From: Bacillota bacterium
GTDB lineage: Bacteria > Bacillota > Desulfotomaculia > Desulfotomaculales > Ammonificaceae
Length of the DNA stretch: 64,000 nt
Assembly (NCBI GenBank): GCA_040755295.1
Contig: JBFMBK010000009.1
Span: 51,640-115,639, forward strand
Reading direction: 5' to 3'
The notes below the pieces were generated by a model. The model did not search any database and had not been told where the DNA came from. It saw only the letters and a list, made by a program, of their open reading frames with translations. The translations under genes were made by a program, and so were the position numbers. Shown here piece after piece: positions 1-7,549 of the stretch (the first letter of the stretch is position 1; the number at the start of each line of letters is the position of its first letter).

Positions 1-77
1 GGGACGGCAAACCTATAACAAGTACCCGGTGAATAACGCCGAAGGCGACGATCGTTCCTTACGGGAGGGAAGCCGAT

Positions 78-767
78 ATGACCAGAGACCCCCGGCCGCG
101 GGTATTGCTCGTGGACGATGAGCCGAGAATAAGGGAGCTGCTGCGCAAATACCTTCTCGCGGAAGGGTTCGAGGTGGGAGAGGCCGCGGACGGTGAAACG
201 GCGCTGACTGAGGCCGCCGCCGGCGAGTGGGACCTGATCGTTCTCGACCTGATGCTGCCGGGGAGGGATGGTTGGGATGTCTGCCGCCAGATGCGCAAAA
301 CCCTGGATGTACCGGTGATCATGCTCACAGCAAGGAGCGATGAGATGGACCGGGTCCTCGGGCTGGAGCTCGGCGCTGATGATTATATCGTCAAACCCTT
401 CAGCCCGCGGGAGGTAATAGCGCGGATTAAGGCGGTTTTGCGGCGGTCAAGGAAATATCCCGAAGCGGAAAAACAGCTTGTCTTGGGAAAGGTTATAATC
501 GATCCGGCGGCGCGGACGGTTACAGTCGGGACGGAGCCGGTTCCGCTTACGCCGAAGGAGTTCGACCTCCTGTTTGCGCTTGGGAAGGCGCCGGGCCGGG
601 CCTTCCGGCGCGAGGAGCTTTTAACGTTGATATGGGGCTACGATTTTTACGGGGATTCCCGGACCGTAGACACTCACATAACCCGTCTGAGGGAGAAGCT
701 CGGGCGGGCGGGCGCGTCTCCGTTAATCACAACGGTGTGGGGCGTCGGATATAAGATTGAAAAGTGA
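78..767 (+). CDS. OmpR/PhoB-family response regulator
   Basis: A two-domain DNA-binding response regulator of 229 aa, the usual family length. The N-terminal receiver domain (about 8-120) has the acidic pair D13/D14, the phospho-acceptor D57 in LDLMLPG, T84 and K106 (VKPF). The C-terminal winged helix (about 130-227) ends with TRLREKLG and the GVGYKIEK strand typical of OmpR/PhoB. GGGAGG lies just before the ATG. The histidine kinase gene follows after about 40 bp in the same direction, so the two probably form a cognate pair. Target genes cannot be told from the sequence. Confidence 0.93.
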   Translation: MTRDPRPRVLLVDDEPRIRELLRKYLLAEGFEVGEAADGETALTEAAAGEWDLIVLDLMLPGRDGWDVCRQMRKTLDVPVIMLTARSDEMDRVLGLELGADDYIVKPFSPREVIARIKAVLRRSRKYPEAEKQLVLGKVIIDPAARTVTVGTEPVPLTPKEFDLLFALGKAPGRAFRREELLTLIWGYDFYGDSRTVDTHITRLREKLGRAGASPLITTVWGVGYKIEK

Positions 768-806
768 GACGGGCAAGTATATTGCCTTGAGAAAGACAGG
801 CCGAAA

Positions 807-2222
807 ATGCGCAGCATAGCGGGTAAACTCTGGGTGGCGATGGTGCTTCTGGTAGCTCTGGTCCTTGGAATCCTTGGATTGTTCCAGACCAGGGCTATCG
901 AGGCGGGTTATTACCATTATGAGGCACAGCGGATGACTTCGGAAGCCGAGGGGTTGGCGGACCTTATATCGAATGGGGCTTCACCGCAGACAATGGGCGA
1001 AAGGACCGCCTTTTTGAGTCAGGTGCTCCGGGCGAACGTGCTGATCGTCGATCTGGAAGGTCGGGTACTGACCTGGCGCGGTATGGGCGGGCGGTGGCAG
1101 ATCTATCAAGGGATGCCGGTAACCGGGGACGACGTGGAAGCCGTTCTGGCCGGTCAGACGGTTACGCGGCGTGGGGCTCACCCGTTTTTCACGGGTGTGA
1201 GCCTGTTGTGGGTCGGGGTCCCGATACGTTCCGGGGGACAGGTCCAGGGTGGCGTTTTCGTTTATGCCCCGCTCGATCCCTTGACGGCAAGGGCCCGCGG
1301 TCTCGAGTTCACCTTGCTGGCGGCGCTTTTTGGGGGGATGGCGCTGGCCGGTCTTCTGAGCTACTTTGTCGCCAGAAATTTCACCCGCCGACTGGTGGCC
1401 ATGGAGAAAGTGGCGCGGGCGATGGCCGGGGGTGACTATGCGGCGCGGCTGGCGGTTAAAGGCGAGGACGAGGTCGCCCAACTGGGCGGTTCGTTGAACA
1501 GGCTTGCCGCCGAACTGGAGGAAAGGGTGGCGGTGCTCGAGAGAGTAGACCAGACAAGGCGCGATTTTGTAGCCGCGGTTTCCCACGAGTTACGGACGCC
1601 GCTTAGTATAATACAGGGTTATACCGAAGCCATCATGGACGGAATGGTGGCGGGTGAAGAGCAGAAGGAGTATCTCAACGCCATAAAGGAAGAAGGAGAG
1701 AGGCTCCGTCGTCTTACCGAAGAACTCCTGGACCTGCGGAAGATGGAAACCGGGACCATCAGCATCAGTCGGGAAGCGGTTCAGCTGGAAGAAGTGGTGG
1801 CGCGGGCCGCGGCCAGGTTCCGGCCCAGGGCGGCGGCAGCGGGGGTGGTTTTCGAGGTTGAAGCGGGCGCGCTTCCTCCGGTCAACGGTGATCCGGACCG
1901 CCTGGAGCAGGTTGTGGTAAACCTCCTGGATAACGCCTTTAGGTTCACACCGTCCGGCGGGACCGTGGCCCTTATCGCCGGTAAGGGTTCCGAAGGAATT
2001 GAGTTGAGCGTCCGGGATACCGGTCCGGGCATTTCTCCCGAGGACCTGCCGTACATCTGGGAAAGGTTCTACCGTGTGGACCGCGCGCGGACGCGGGGAA
2101 CAGGCGGTAGCGGGTTGGGGCTGGCGATCGTCCGGCAGATAGTCGAACTCCACGGCGGGGCGGTGGAGGTTCAAAGCAGACCGGGGGAAGGAAGCACCTT
2201 TACGGTGAGGCTTCCTTTATAA
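807..2222 (+). CDS. Membrane sensor histidine kinase
   Basis: Partner kinase of the upstream regulator, 471 aa. Order: a TM helix near residues 7-27, an extracytoplasmic sensor region of about 140 aa, a second TM near 168-190, a HAMP linker, then HisKA with the phospho-accepting H260 in VSHELRTPL, and HATPase_c with N box (NLLDNAF), G1 (DTGPGI) and G2 (GGSGLGLAI). All catalytic motifs are intact, so it should autophosphorylate. The sensed signal is unknown; the sensor region has no motif I recognise. The overall plan resembles PhoR/ResE kinases. Confidence 0.92.
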   Translation: MRSIAGKLWVAMVLLVALVLGILGLFQTRAIEAGYYHYEAQRMTSEAEGLADLISNGASPQTMGERTAFLSQVLRANVLIVDLEGRVLTWRGMGGRWQIYQGMPVTGDDVEAVLAGQTVTRRGAHPFFTGVSLLWVGVPIRSGGQVQGGVFVYAPLDPLTARARGLEFTLLAALFGGMALAGLLSYFVARNFTRRLVAMEKVARAMAGGDYAARLAVKGEDEVAQLGGSLNRLAAELEERVAVLERVDQTRRDFVAAVSHELRTPLSIIQGYTEAIMDGMVAGEEQKEYLNAIKEEGERLRRLTEELLDLRKMETGTISISREAVQLEEVVARAAARFRPRAAAAGVVFEVEAGALPPVNGDPDRLEQVVVNLLDNAFRFTPSGGTVALIAGKGSEGIELSVRDTGPGISPEDLPYIWERFYRVDRARTRGTGGSGLGLAIVRQIVELHGGAVEVQSRPGEGSTFTVRLPL

Positions 2223-2464
2223 CGTTCAAGGTTCAAAGTTCAAGGTGCAAGGTTAAATGTCAGTAGGAAGTAGTCAGTAGGTAATAGGTAATAGGTAATA
2301 GGTAATAGGTAATAGACAGAATTATAGAATTCAGAATATAGAGCCCGAGACTCGCGAGTTAATTCTTTTCGACACCCGATCACACTAAGGACTTTCGACC
2401 GAGGACCGAGGACTTGGCCTGCGACTCGTAACTCGTAACTTGTTGCCAGGCGGTAAGAGTCGCG
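2223..2464. repeat. Intergenic short-word tandem repeats
   Basis: A gap of about 240 bp with no gene. It opens with repeated TTCAAGG/TTCAAAG words, followed by five perfect copies of the 7-mer GTAATAG at 2281-2315, then words of the ACTCGTAACT and GAGGACTT(T)CGAC type. The same vocabulary returns in many other gaps of this window, so it is a genome-wide low-complexity repeat class. It separates two convergent transcription units. No U-tract terminator is obvious. Confidence 0.75.
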
Positions 2465-4276
2465 TCAGAACTCGTCGGCGATCCCGGAGGTTTTTGCGCG
2501 TCTGCCGCCAAATACGATAAGACCGCTGATGACGGCTAAAACACCTATCCATAACAGCATACCGTACCGGTGCATGGCGAGGTTGGAGAAAACCCCCGCG
2601 AGGACGGCCGTCAAACACATAAGGCCGGTGCTTTTCAGCATGTCCCGCACGCCGAGTCCCCTGAGCAGGACGGCGAAAGTGGCCATGCACGGGAAGTATA
2701 CGGCCAGGATCGTACACGCCGTCACGAGTTGTTCCGGGGAAAGATTCAGGGGGGCCAGGAGGCCGAACGCCACATCCTTCCGCACGAAACCAAGGAAAAG
2801 AGCGATGGAGGCTTCTCCCGGAAGGCCGAACAGGAAACGGAATAACGGTCCTAAGGCGCGTGCCACTATAGGGATAACACCGGAGTAGAAAGCCAGGTTC
2901 ATTACCAGCACCCCTGCCAGTACCAGGGGGATCGCTTCCTTGAGAAAAAGGCCGACCCGGAGATAAAGCTTCTGGGACAGGTTCTTCAGGTCGGGAAGGC
3001 GATAGGGCGGTATCTCCATCAGCAGGGACGGGGTGGAACCTTCAAGCTGGCGGTTTAAGGTGAGGCCGAGGATGAGCCATACGCTGAAAAGGGTCAGGAA
3101 GATGTGGGCAAGGTAAAGGAACCCGTAACGGCCGACCAAGGCGACGATCATTGCGGTTTTGGAAAAGCACGGTATTGCGATGACCATAAGGGTACTGGCG
3201 ATGAATTTCTGGCGCCGGCTTTCCAGGTTGCCGATGGCGAGGGCGGCGGGAACGTTGCAGCCGAAACCCAGGATCATCGGGATAATGGCGTAACCGTGCA
3301 GACCGACCCGGTGCATAAGCCTGTCCAGGACAACCGCCAGGCGCGGCAGGTAACCGAAATCTTCGAGCACCCCCAGAACCGCGTAAAACGCGATGATATA
3401 CGGCAGGACCATCGCCAGGGAGACGTACAGACCAGTCGTCAGGAGGCCGAAAGACTGTACGAAATCTATCTTATCGTTGATTAGCTGGCCGATTAACATG
3501 TGGTGGAGGAATCCATAACCGCCCAGGATGACGCTCAGTTTGTCGAGAAGAGGAGCGTACAACCCTTCGAAAACCGGGTCGAAGACATGATCTATCAGCC
3601 CTTCGCCTATGAAGTGGATCGCCTTGAAGGCGCAAAGGAGCACCACCGCCGTGATTAAGAGGCCCGACAGCGGCATCACGCTTAAGTCTTCGAGGGTTTC
3701 GAGCAGGGTATGGTGGCGGTGAGTGACCTGCTGCACCTTTCGGACTATATGACCGACGGCGGCGTAACGTTCGTCCACCGTCTGCCAGCCTGCAAGTCCG
3801 GTACGGGCTTCATGCAGCCGGGAAACGAGCTGTTTCATCCCCTGGCCCCGGATGGCGGCGGTTGTCACCACCGGTACTCCCAGGATCTCCTCAAGCTGTC
3901 CGGGGTCGATGATCAACCCCTTGTGCTGGGCTTCATCCCAGAGATTGAGCGCTACGATCAACGGCCTCTGCAGTTCCAGAAGCTCCAGAGTGAGGTACAG
4001 GTTACGTTCGAGGTTGGTGGCGTCGACAACGTTGATTATGACGTCGCCTTGCGGCAGCATGGCCGCGGCGACCTCTTCCGCTTTTCGCGTCGGCTCCAGG
4101 GAGTAGGTGCCGGGAACATCGATAATTTCGATTTTCCGGCCGTTGAGGTTAAGGAACCCCCTGGTATAAGCCACGGTTGTGCCCGGGTAGTTCGACGATT
4201 CTACCAGGGTTCCCGTAAGGTCCGAGAAGAAAACGCTTTTACCGACATTCGGATTACCGACCAGTAGGACACGCAT
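2465..4276 (-). CDS. feoB: Ferrous iron transporter FeoB (short form)
   Basis: GTP-dependent Fe(II) uptake permease. The N-terminal G domain shows G1 GNPNVGKS (7-14), G3 DVPG (53-56) and G4 NLWD (111-114; usually NMxD). The membrane part carries the Gate motifs GFGCNVPA and PCFSKTA, the second diverged from the usual PCSAR/K form. At 603 aa it is shorter than E. coli FeoB (about 770), in keeping with compact clostridial versions. It overlaps the feoA stop by one base, so the two are translationally coupled. It is last in fur-feoA-feoB and is probably under the iron-responsive promoter at 5030-5058. Confidence 0.94.
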   Translation of the reverse strand: MRVLLVGNPNVGKSVFFSDLTGTLVESSNYPGTTVAYTRGFLNLNGRKIEIIDVPGTYSLEPTRKAEEVAAAMLPQGDVIINVVDATNLERNLYLTLELLELQRPLIVALNLWDEAQHKGLIIDPGQLEEILGVPVVTTAAIRGQGMKQLVSRLHEARTGLAGWQTVDERYAAVGHIVRKVQQVTHRHHTLLETLEDLSVMPLSGLLITAVVLLCAFKAIHFIGEGLIDHVFDPVFEGLYAPLLDKLSVILGGYGFLHHMLIGQLINDKIDFVQSFGLLTTGLYVSLAMVLPYIIAFYAVLGVLEDFGYLPRLAVVLDRLMHRVGLHGYAIIPMILGFGCNVPAALAIGNLESRRQKFIASTLMVIAIPCFSKTAMIVALVGRYGFLYLAHIFLTLFSVWLILGLTLNRQLEGSTPSLLMEIPPYRLPDLKNLSQKLYLRVGLFLKEAIPLVLAGVLVMNLAFYSGVIPIVARALGPLFRFLFGLPGEASIALFLGFVRKDVAFGLLAPLNLSPEQLVTACTILAVYFPCMATFAVLLRGLGVRDMLKSTGLMCLTAVLAGVFSNLAMHRYGMLLWIGVLAVISGLIVFGGRRAKTSGIADEF

Positions 4277-4515
4277 TAAGACCCCTCTAGGATAACCTTT
4301 TTCGCCAAGCCGAACCCGAGCGCGACCTGGGTTTGCTCGACGTTTACCACAACCGGCCCGTGAAGCGGCATCTCGCTGACTTTAAGAATCTCCTTGCCGG
4401 GAATGATGCCGAGGGCGTTGAGCCGCTTCGCCGCCTGGACACCGCCGGTGATTTGGAGCACCCGGCCCCGGGTTCCCTTCTTCATCTCCGTGAGTGTGTA
4501 ACGAATGGTTGACAT
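4276..4515 (-). CDS. feoA: FeoA, SH3-like partner of FeoB
   Basis: A 79-aa cytosolic FeoA-domain protein, with the expected length and the typical closing pattern (AKRLNALGIIPG, then VVVNVEQTQVALGFGLA). FeoA supports FeoB-mediated ferrous iron uptake, probably by direct interaction. It lies between the fur-like gene (3 bp away) and feoB (1-base overlap), giving an unbroken operon. Confidence 0.92.
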   Translation of the reverse strand: MSTIRYTLTEMKKGTRGRVLQITGGVQAAKRLNALGIIPGKEILKVSEMPLHGPVVVNVEQTQVALGFGLAKKVILEGS

Positions 4516-4518
4516 TAA

Positions 4519-4968
4519 CTATTCTTCACTGCCTCTCTCATTGCGCGTCTGGCTGCATTCGTGGCACAGCCCGGTTATCTTCTGCGAAAAACCGGCGGTG
4601 CTGAACTGGTAGCGTTTTCGCAGTTCACCGTCGAGATCTAACAGCAACTCGGCGGCGAATTCAATCACCCGGTTGCAGCTTGCGCACACCAGGTGGTGGT
4701 GCGTTTCAAAACCCTGCTCGTAGTAACCTTTGTTTTCCCCGAGGTCGAGTTTTCGCAGCAGGTTTGACGAAACAAGAAGGTCAAGAGCGCGGTAGACGGA
4801 GGCGCGGGAAACTTTATCACCGCGGGCTCTGAGGCTGTCGAAGAGTTCGTCGGCCGTGAAATGGTCGTGAAAACCCAGGATGGCCTTGAGAACCGCTTTT
4901 CGTTCGTTGGTTAATTTGCCGCCGCGCGTCGCCAAAAAGTCGCGAAAGCTTTCCAGTTTAGGGGGCAT
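4519..4968 (-). CDS. fur: Fur-family metal-responsive repressor
   Basis: A 149-aa Fur/PerR/Zur-type regulator. An N-terminal winged helix (about 10-80, with SRASVYRALDLL as the recognition region) is followed by a dimerisation domain with HHH (90-92), the structural-zinc pair CASC (C96, C99) and the second pair CHEC (C135, C138). As first gene of the feo operon it most likely senses Fe(II) and represses its own operon. A near-perfect palindrome sits over the promoter start region. Fur, PerR and Zur cannot be separated with certainty from sequence; the feo context favours Fur. Confidence 0.9.
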   Translation of the reverse strand: MPPKLESFRDFLATRGGKLTNERKAVLKAILGFHDHFTADELFDSLRARGDKVSRASVYRALDLLVSSNLLRKLDLGENKGYYEQGFETHHHLVCASCNRVIEFAAELLLDLDGELRKRYQFSTAGFSQKITGLCHECSQTRNERGSEE

Positions 4969-4994
4969 GCCTTTCCTCCGCCAAGAGGATTAAT

Positions 4995-5021
4995 TGAGAC
5001 TGAGACTAAGTCTTAATCTCA
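4995..5021. promoter_or_regulatory. Palindromic operator of the fur-feo operon
   Basis: A 27-bp imperfect palindrome with core AGACTAAGTCT and outer arms TGAGA/TCTCA; only 5 of 27 positions break the symmetry. It lies between the -10 box of the minus-strand promoter and the fur start codon, a classic place for a metal repressor. It contains the word GAGACTAA, which is also found in the palindrome in front of the GDT1-like genes at 6669-6686. Confidence 0.75.
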
Positions 5022-5029
5022 GCAAACAG

Positions 5030-5058
5030 ATTATATTCCGAGAAAGGGTGTGTGTCAA
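5030..5058 (-). promoter_or_regulatory. Sigma-A-type promoter of fur-feoA-feoB
   Basis: Read on the minus strand: consensus TTGACA (5053-5058), a 17-bp spacer, and consensus TATAAT (5030-5035). Both hexamers match perfectly. The expected start site falls at about 5023, next to the palindromic operator, which would allow tight repression when metal is plentiful. Confidence 0.85.
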
Positions 5059-5162
5059 GAGTTTATCAACAAGAATATTAATGTACCGCCTTGAAAGTAT
5101 TTTTCGCAATCTGCCCTGAGGCCTGTCTTCCGTCGCGAATATCAGATGGCTGCATGGCTATA

Positions 5163-5189
5163 AGGCCGGTAATAAATATGTACCGGCCT
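5163..5189. other. Inverted repeat between divergent fur and mntR genes
   Basis: Perfect 9-bp arms AGGCCGGTA and TACCGGCCT around a 9-nt loop, within the divergent regulatory gap. No U-tract follows, so it is more likely an operator or a leader hairpin of the MntR-like gene than a terminator. The protein that might bind it is unknown. Confidence 0.5.
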
Positions 5190-5307
5190 CTATACATTTT
5201 ATAGGGATAAGCAGCGGACCGAAAACATGTTGCTTCTCAGTAAAAGACCGCTCGTTGCCCGTAAGGCGGCCTCGGCTGAAGGGACGCTTTGCGAGGGGGG
5301 GATTGCC

Positions 5308-5751
5308 TTGTTGTCGCCGAGTCTTGAGGACTATCTGGAAGAAATCTATCGTATAAGCGCAAGGGGCGAAACCGTGCGGGTGACGGACATCGCCGCCTGC
5401 CTCGGCGTCCGGCTCCCGTCGGTGACAAGGGCCTTACAGAAGCTGGCCGCGGATGGGTACATCAGGTACCGTCCTTATAAAGATATAAAACTGACCGAAA
5501 AAGGAGAATGTCTGGGCAGTTTCCTGGTGGAAAGGAACCGTATTATACAGGGATTTTTGAGCCTGATCGGTTCAAAGTGCGACGTTGTCGCCGAGGCGGA
5601 GGCCATCGAGCATTATCTTTCCTTGCCTACGCTTACGGCAATCATCAAATTTGTACAGTTTACCGAACTATACCCGACATGGCTTGAGCGGTATAACCTG
5701 TTTTGCGCCGAAGAAGAAACGAAGGACCGGGTCACATTGACCCCGGTCTAA
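5308..5751 (+). CDS. mntR: MntR/DtxR-family metalloregulator
   Basis: A 147-aa winged-helix metalloregulator of the MntR branch. With this TTG start it opens MLSPSLEDYLEEIY, placing D8 and E11 exactly where B. subtilis MntR has its metal ligands. E98, E101 and H102 (AEAIEHY) match E99/E102/H103, but the position of H77 is Asn (N77). I chose TTG 5308 because a G-rich ribosome-binding site (GAGGGGGG) sits 7 nt upstream and the length then fits the family; an in-frame ATG at 5227 would add 27 unconserved residues. It neighbours iron-uptake and putative Mn-export genes. Confidence 0.85.
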   Translation: MLSPSLEDYLEEIYRISARGETVRVTDIAACLGVRLPSVTRALQKLAADGYIRYRPYKDIKLTEKGECLGSFLVERNRIIQGFLSLIGSKCDVVAEAEAIEHYLSLPTLTAIIKFVQFTELYPTWLERYNLFCAEEETKDRVTLTPV

Positions 5752-5820
5752 GAGACTGTTGCTTGGGGAGGTCGGATACAGGGTAGAGTTCCTTAAGAAC
5801 ATACAGGTTTCTTTCCGGCG

Positions 5821-6216
5821 TTAAAGGTTTTTTGCGGTACTCTCCCAAGAATCCGGTCCAGGCGCGGCCACGGTTTTGCCGAAAGGCATCTCTTCAGTTT
5901 GTTTCGCACCCGCAAGACCCGTTCTTTCAAGGACTTTGAAGTGCCGGGTAAGGCTTATCACCCCGATAAGCAGAAAAACCAATCCGGTGCCGCGGTTGAT
6001 GGCCGCCGGGCTTATATAACGCGCCAGCGTCGTGCCGACAGTTACTTCTACGATTACGCAGAGGGTAAGGGCGATCGCACTTGCCGCAAATATAAGCCAG
6101 CGTTTCGCCGGGTTGTTGCTCGTAATCAGAAGCACCGCCATCTGGGTCTTGTCGCCCAACTCGCACAGTACTATCAGGATGTAGGTGGTCAACCAGGTAA
6201 GGAGTTTTATGCTCAT
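5821..6216 (-). CDS. GDT1/TMEM165-family membrane protein, half-size (copy 1)
   Basis: A small multi-span membrane protein of 131 aa with one copy of the family signature E-x-G-D-K-T (E19-T24). The family (UPF0016; bacterial MneA-type) includes Mn2+ and Ca2+/H+ exporters, which normally carry two such motifs in one chain. Here the second motif is on the adjacent gene, so the two products probably pair. The start at 6216 has GGGGAG 7 nt upstream; the longer frame lacks one. Lying beside an MntR-like regulator, a role in Mn export is a reasonable inference. Confidence 0.8.
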   Translation of the reverse strand: MSIKLLTWLTTYILIVLCELGDKTQMAVLLITSNNPAKRWLIFAASAIALTLCVIVEVTVGTTLARYISPAAINRGTGLVFLLIGVISLTRHFKVLERTGLAGAKQTEEMPFGKTVAAPGPDSWESTAKNL

Positions 6217-6259
6217 AACGATTCTCCCCGCTGTGGTTAAAGGTTCCAATTGGAAGAGG

Positions 6260-6580
6260 TCAAACCTTCTGATTCAACTGGATGTTGCCGATTATGCCGG
6301 AGACCAGAAGGGCCCCCAGCATCAAAAACGCTATGCCGGAAATCAGTCTGATGGTGGAAGGTTGAATAAAACGGGCCATTATTTCCGACCCGATAACCAC
6401 CTCCAAAAAAGTGGTGCAGATCAGCGCCATGGCCGAACCGAGTCCCACCCAGAGGACGTAGGCGGGCTTCGCCCCGGCCAGCAGCAGGGTGGTGATCTGG
6501 GTTTTATCTCCCATCTCAGACAAAAAGACGACACCCATCGCGGAAAGGAACAGGCGCCGATTTAACCCGCGTATCTGCAT
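6260..6580 (-). CDS. GDT1/TMEM165-family membrane protein, half-size (copy 2)
   Basis: A 106-aa, roughly three-span membrane protein with the E-x-G-D-K-T signature at 22-27 (EMGDKT). It lies 43 bp upstream of the other half-size copy in the same operon. An AAAGGAGG ribosome-binding site precedes its ATG. A two-gene split of a normally fused transporter suggests a heterodimer. The leader holds a 7-bp-arm palindrome at 6669-6686, and I found no sign of the yybP-ykoY Mn riboswitch that often precedes this family. Confidence 0.8.
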   Translation of the reverse strand: MQIRGLNRRLFLSAMGVVFLSEMGDKTQITTLLLAGAKPAYVLWVGLGSAMALICTTFLEVVIGSEIMARFIQPSTIRLISGIAFLMLGALLVSGIIGNIQLNQKV

Positions 6581-6668
6581 AATTCCGGGTATTCCTCCTT
6601 TCGTAACGACGTGTAAAAGAATCCGGGACGGTATCCGCCCCTCAAGGGCGTGCCCGAAACGCGTCTTC

Positions 6669-6686
6669 TGTTAGTTGAGACTAACA
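6669..6686. promoter_or_regulatory. Palindrome upstream of the GDT1-like pair
   Basis: TGTTAGT-TGAG-ACTAACA: perfect 7-bp arms around 4 nt, about 90 bp upstream of the first GDT1-like start. It resembles DtxR/MntR-type operators and shares GAGACTAA with the fur-feo operator. The MntR-like protein encoded between the two sites is the natural candidate to bind it; that is inference. Confidence 0.5.
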
Positions 6687-6832
6687 ACCTTGTGCTTCAT
6701 GCTATGTGCGGGGTTTGCTCCGCGTTACAGTCTAAAATATGGGAGAAGGGTCAGGCCGGATTGCAGGGGTAAGGGTTCGAAGCAGAGGATGTGAGGGGGA
6801 AAAACCGTGCCGGGTGGGGCGGTTGGAGATGT

Positions 6833-7465
6833 TTACCTGATAAATACGGCCATTATTGCGGCCATCGGGACCAGCGAAACAACGACGATTGAGAAACACA
6901 GCGCCGGGTTGATTCCGTGAATCCGTCGTAGGGCGATTACGGAAGCAGCCAACATCCAGGCGATGGGTATTACAAAAACCCTGAGGTTTTCAACCCACGC
7001 CGGCCACGGCACCTGATGAACGCCTTTAAAAAACAATATGGGCGCTATGAAAGCCTCCGGCAGCCAGGTCAAAAAAATCCACGGGGTTAGAATAGTGAAA
7101 TTCTGCGACGCAAAGGTGGCGTCAAAACTCCCCTTTCCTCCGGCGGCCTTAGCCAGGAGATATACCAATCCGGAGTACGACAGCATACCGGCGAAACCGA
7201 TCGGGATGGTGGTGAAGGTTTGTACCAGGTACCACTTTTCGAGCGGGATGGTCAGGAAGGGTTTTGCCACCGGCAGGTGGTTAAGTAGGTAGTATACGAG
7301 CGCGACGATGGAATACGCGAAATAAAATACCAACGAAAACCAGAAACCGGCCCACACTCCCCGGGGGTCCCCGGCGATTTCCTCGGACGCCTCCTTCGGA
7401 TGCGCAATAAACCTGATTAAGTACGAAGCCGTTTTCCTAAACACGTTTTTTCCCAACCCCAACAA
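6833..7465 (-). CDS. Yip1-like integral membrane protein
   Basis: A 210-aa protein with about five hydrophobic segments (near 40-60, 85-110, 125-150, 160-180, 190-208) and the short polar N-terminus that precedes the membrane region in bacterial Yip1-domain proteins. Function unknown. It starts just below the terminator of the subtilisin gene on the same strand, so it is probably transcribed separately. Its assignment rests on overall pattern only. Confidence 0.65.
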   Translation of the reverse strand: MLGLGKNVFRKTASYLIRFIAHPKEASEEIAGDPRGVWAGFWFSLVFYFAYSIVALVYYLLNHLPVAKPFLTIPLEKWYLVQTFTTIPIGFAGMLSYSGLVYLLAKAAGGKGSFDATFASQNFTILTPWIFLTWLPEAFIAPILFFKGVHQVPWPAWVENLRVFVIPIAWMLAASVIALRRIHGINPALCFSIVVVSLVPMAAIMAVFIR

Positions 7466-7482
7466 TTATTATATATAAAAAA

Positions 7483-7514
7483 AGCCGGAGTAATAGTTGA
7501 TTATTACTCCGGCT
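7483..7514 (-). terminator. Rho-independent terminator of the subtilisin gene
   Basis: A perfect 13-bp stem (AGCCGGAGTAATA with its complement) and a 6-nt loop. On the minus strand it is followed by a T-run, just after the stop of the protease gene at 7550. Confidence 0.9.
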
Positions 7515-7549
7515 GGTTATGGATGCGTTTGAAGATTAACGGTTAAGTT

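Noticed and set aside
981..1586. 201-aa minus-strand open frame
   Set aside because: Antisense to the intact histidine kinase; high-GC shadow frame.
2281..2315. GTAATAG array as a CRISPR or origin iteron
   Set aside because: Units are 7 bp without spacers and no replication gene is near; the same word class occurs in other gaps.
6590..6760. yybP-ykoY manganese riboswitch before the GDT1-like genes
   Set aside because: Expected given the family, but the conserved loop sequences are not there; only a short palindrome is seen.
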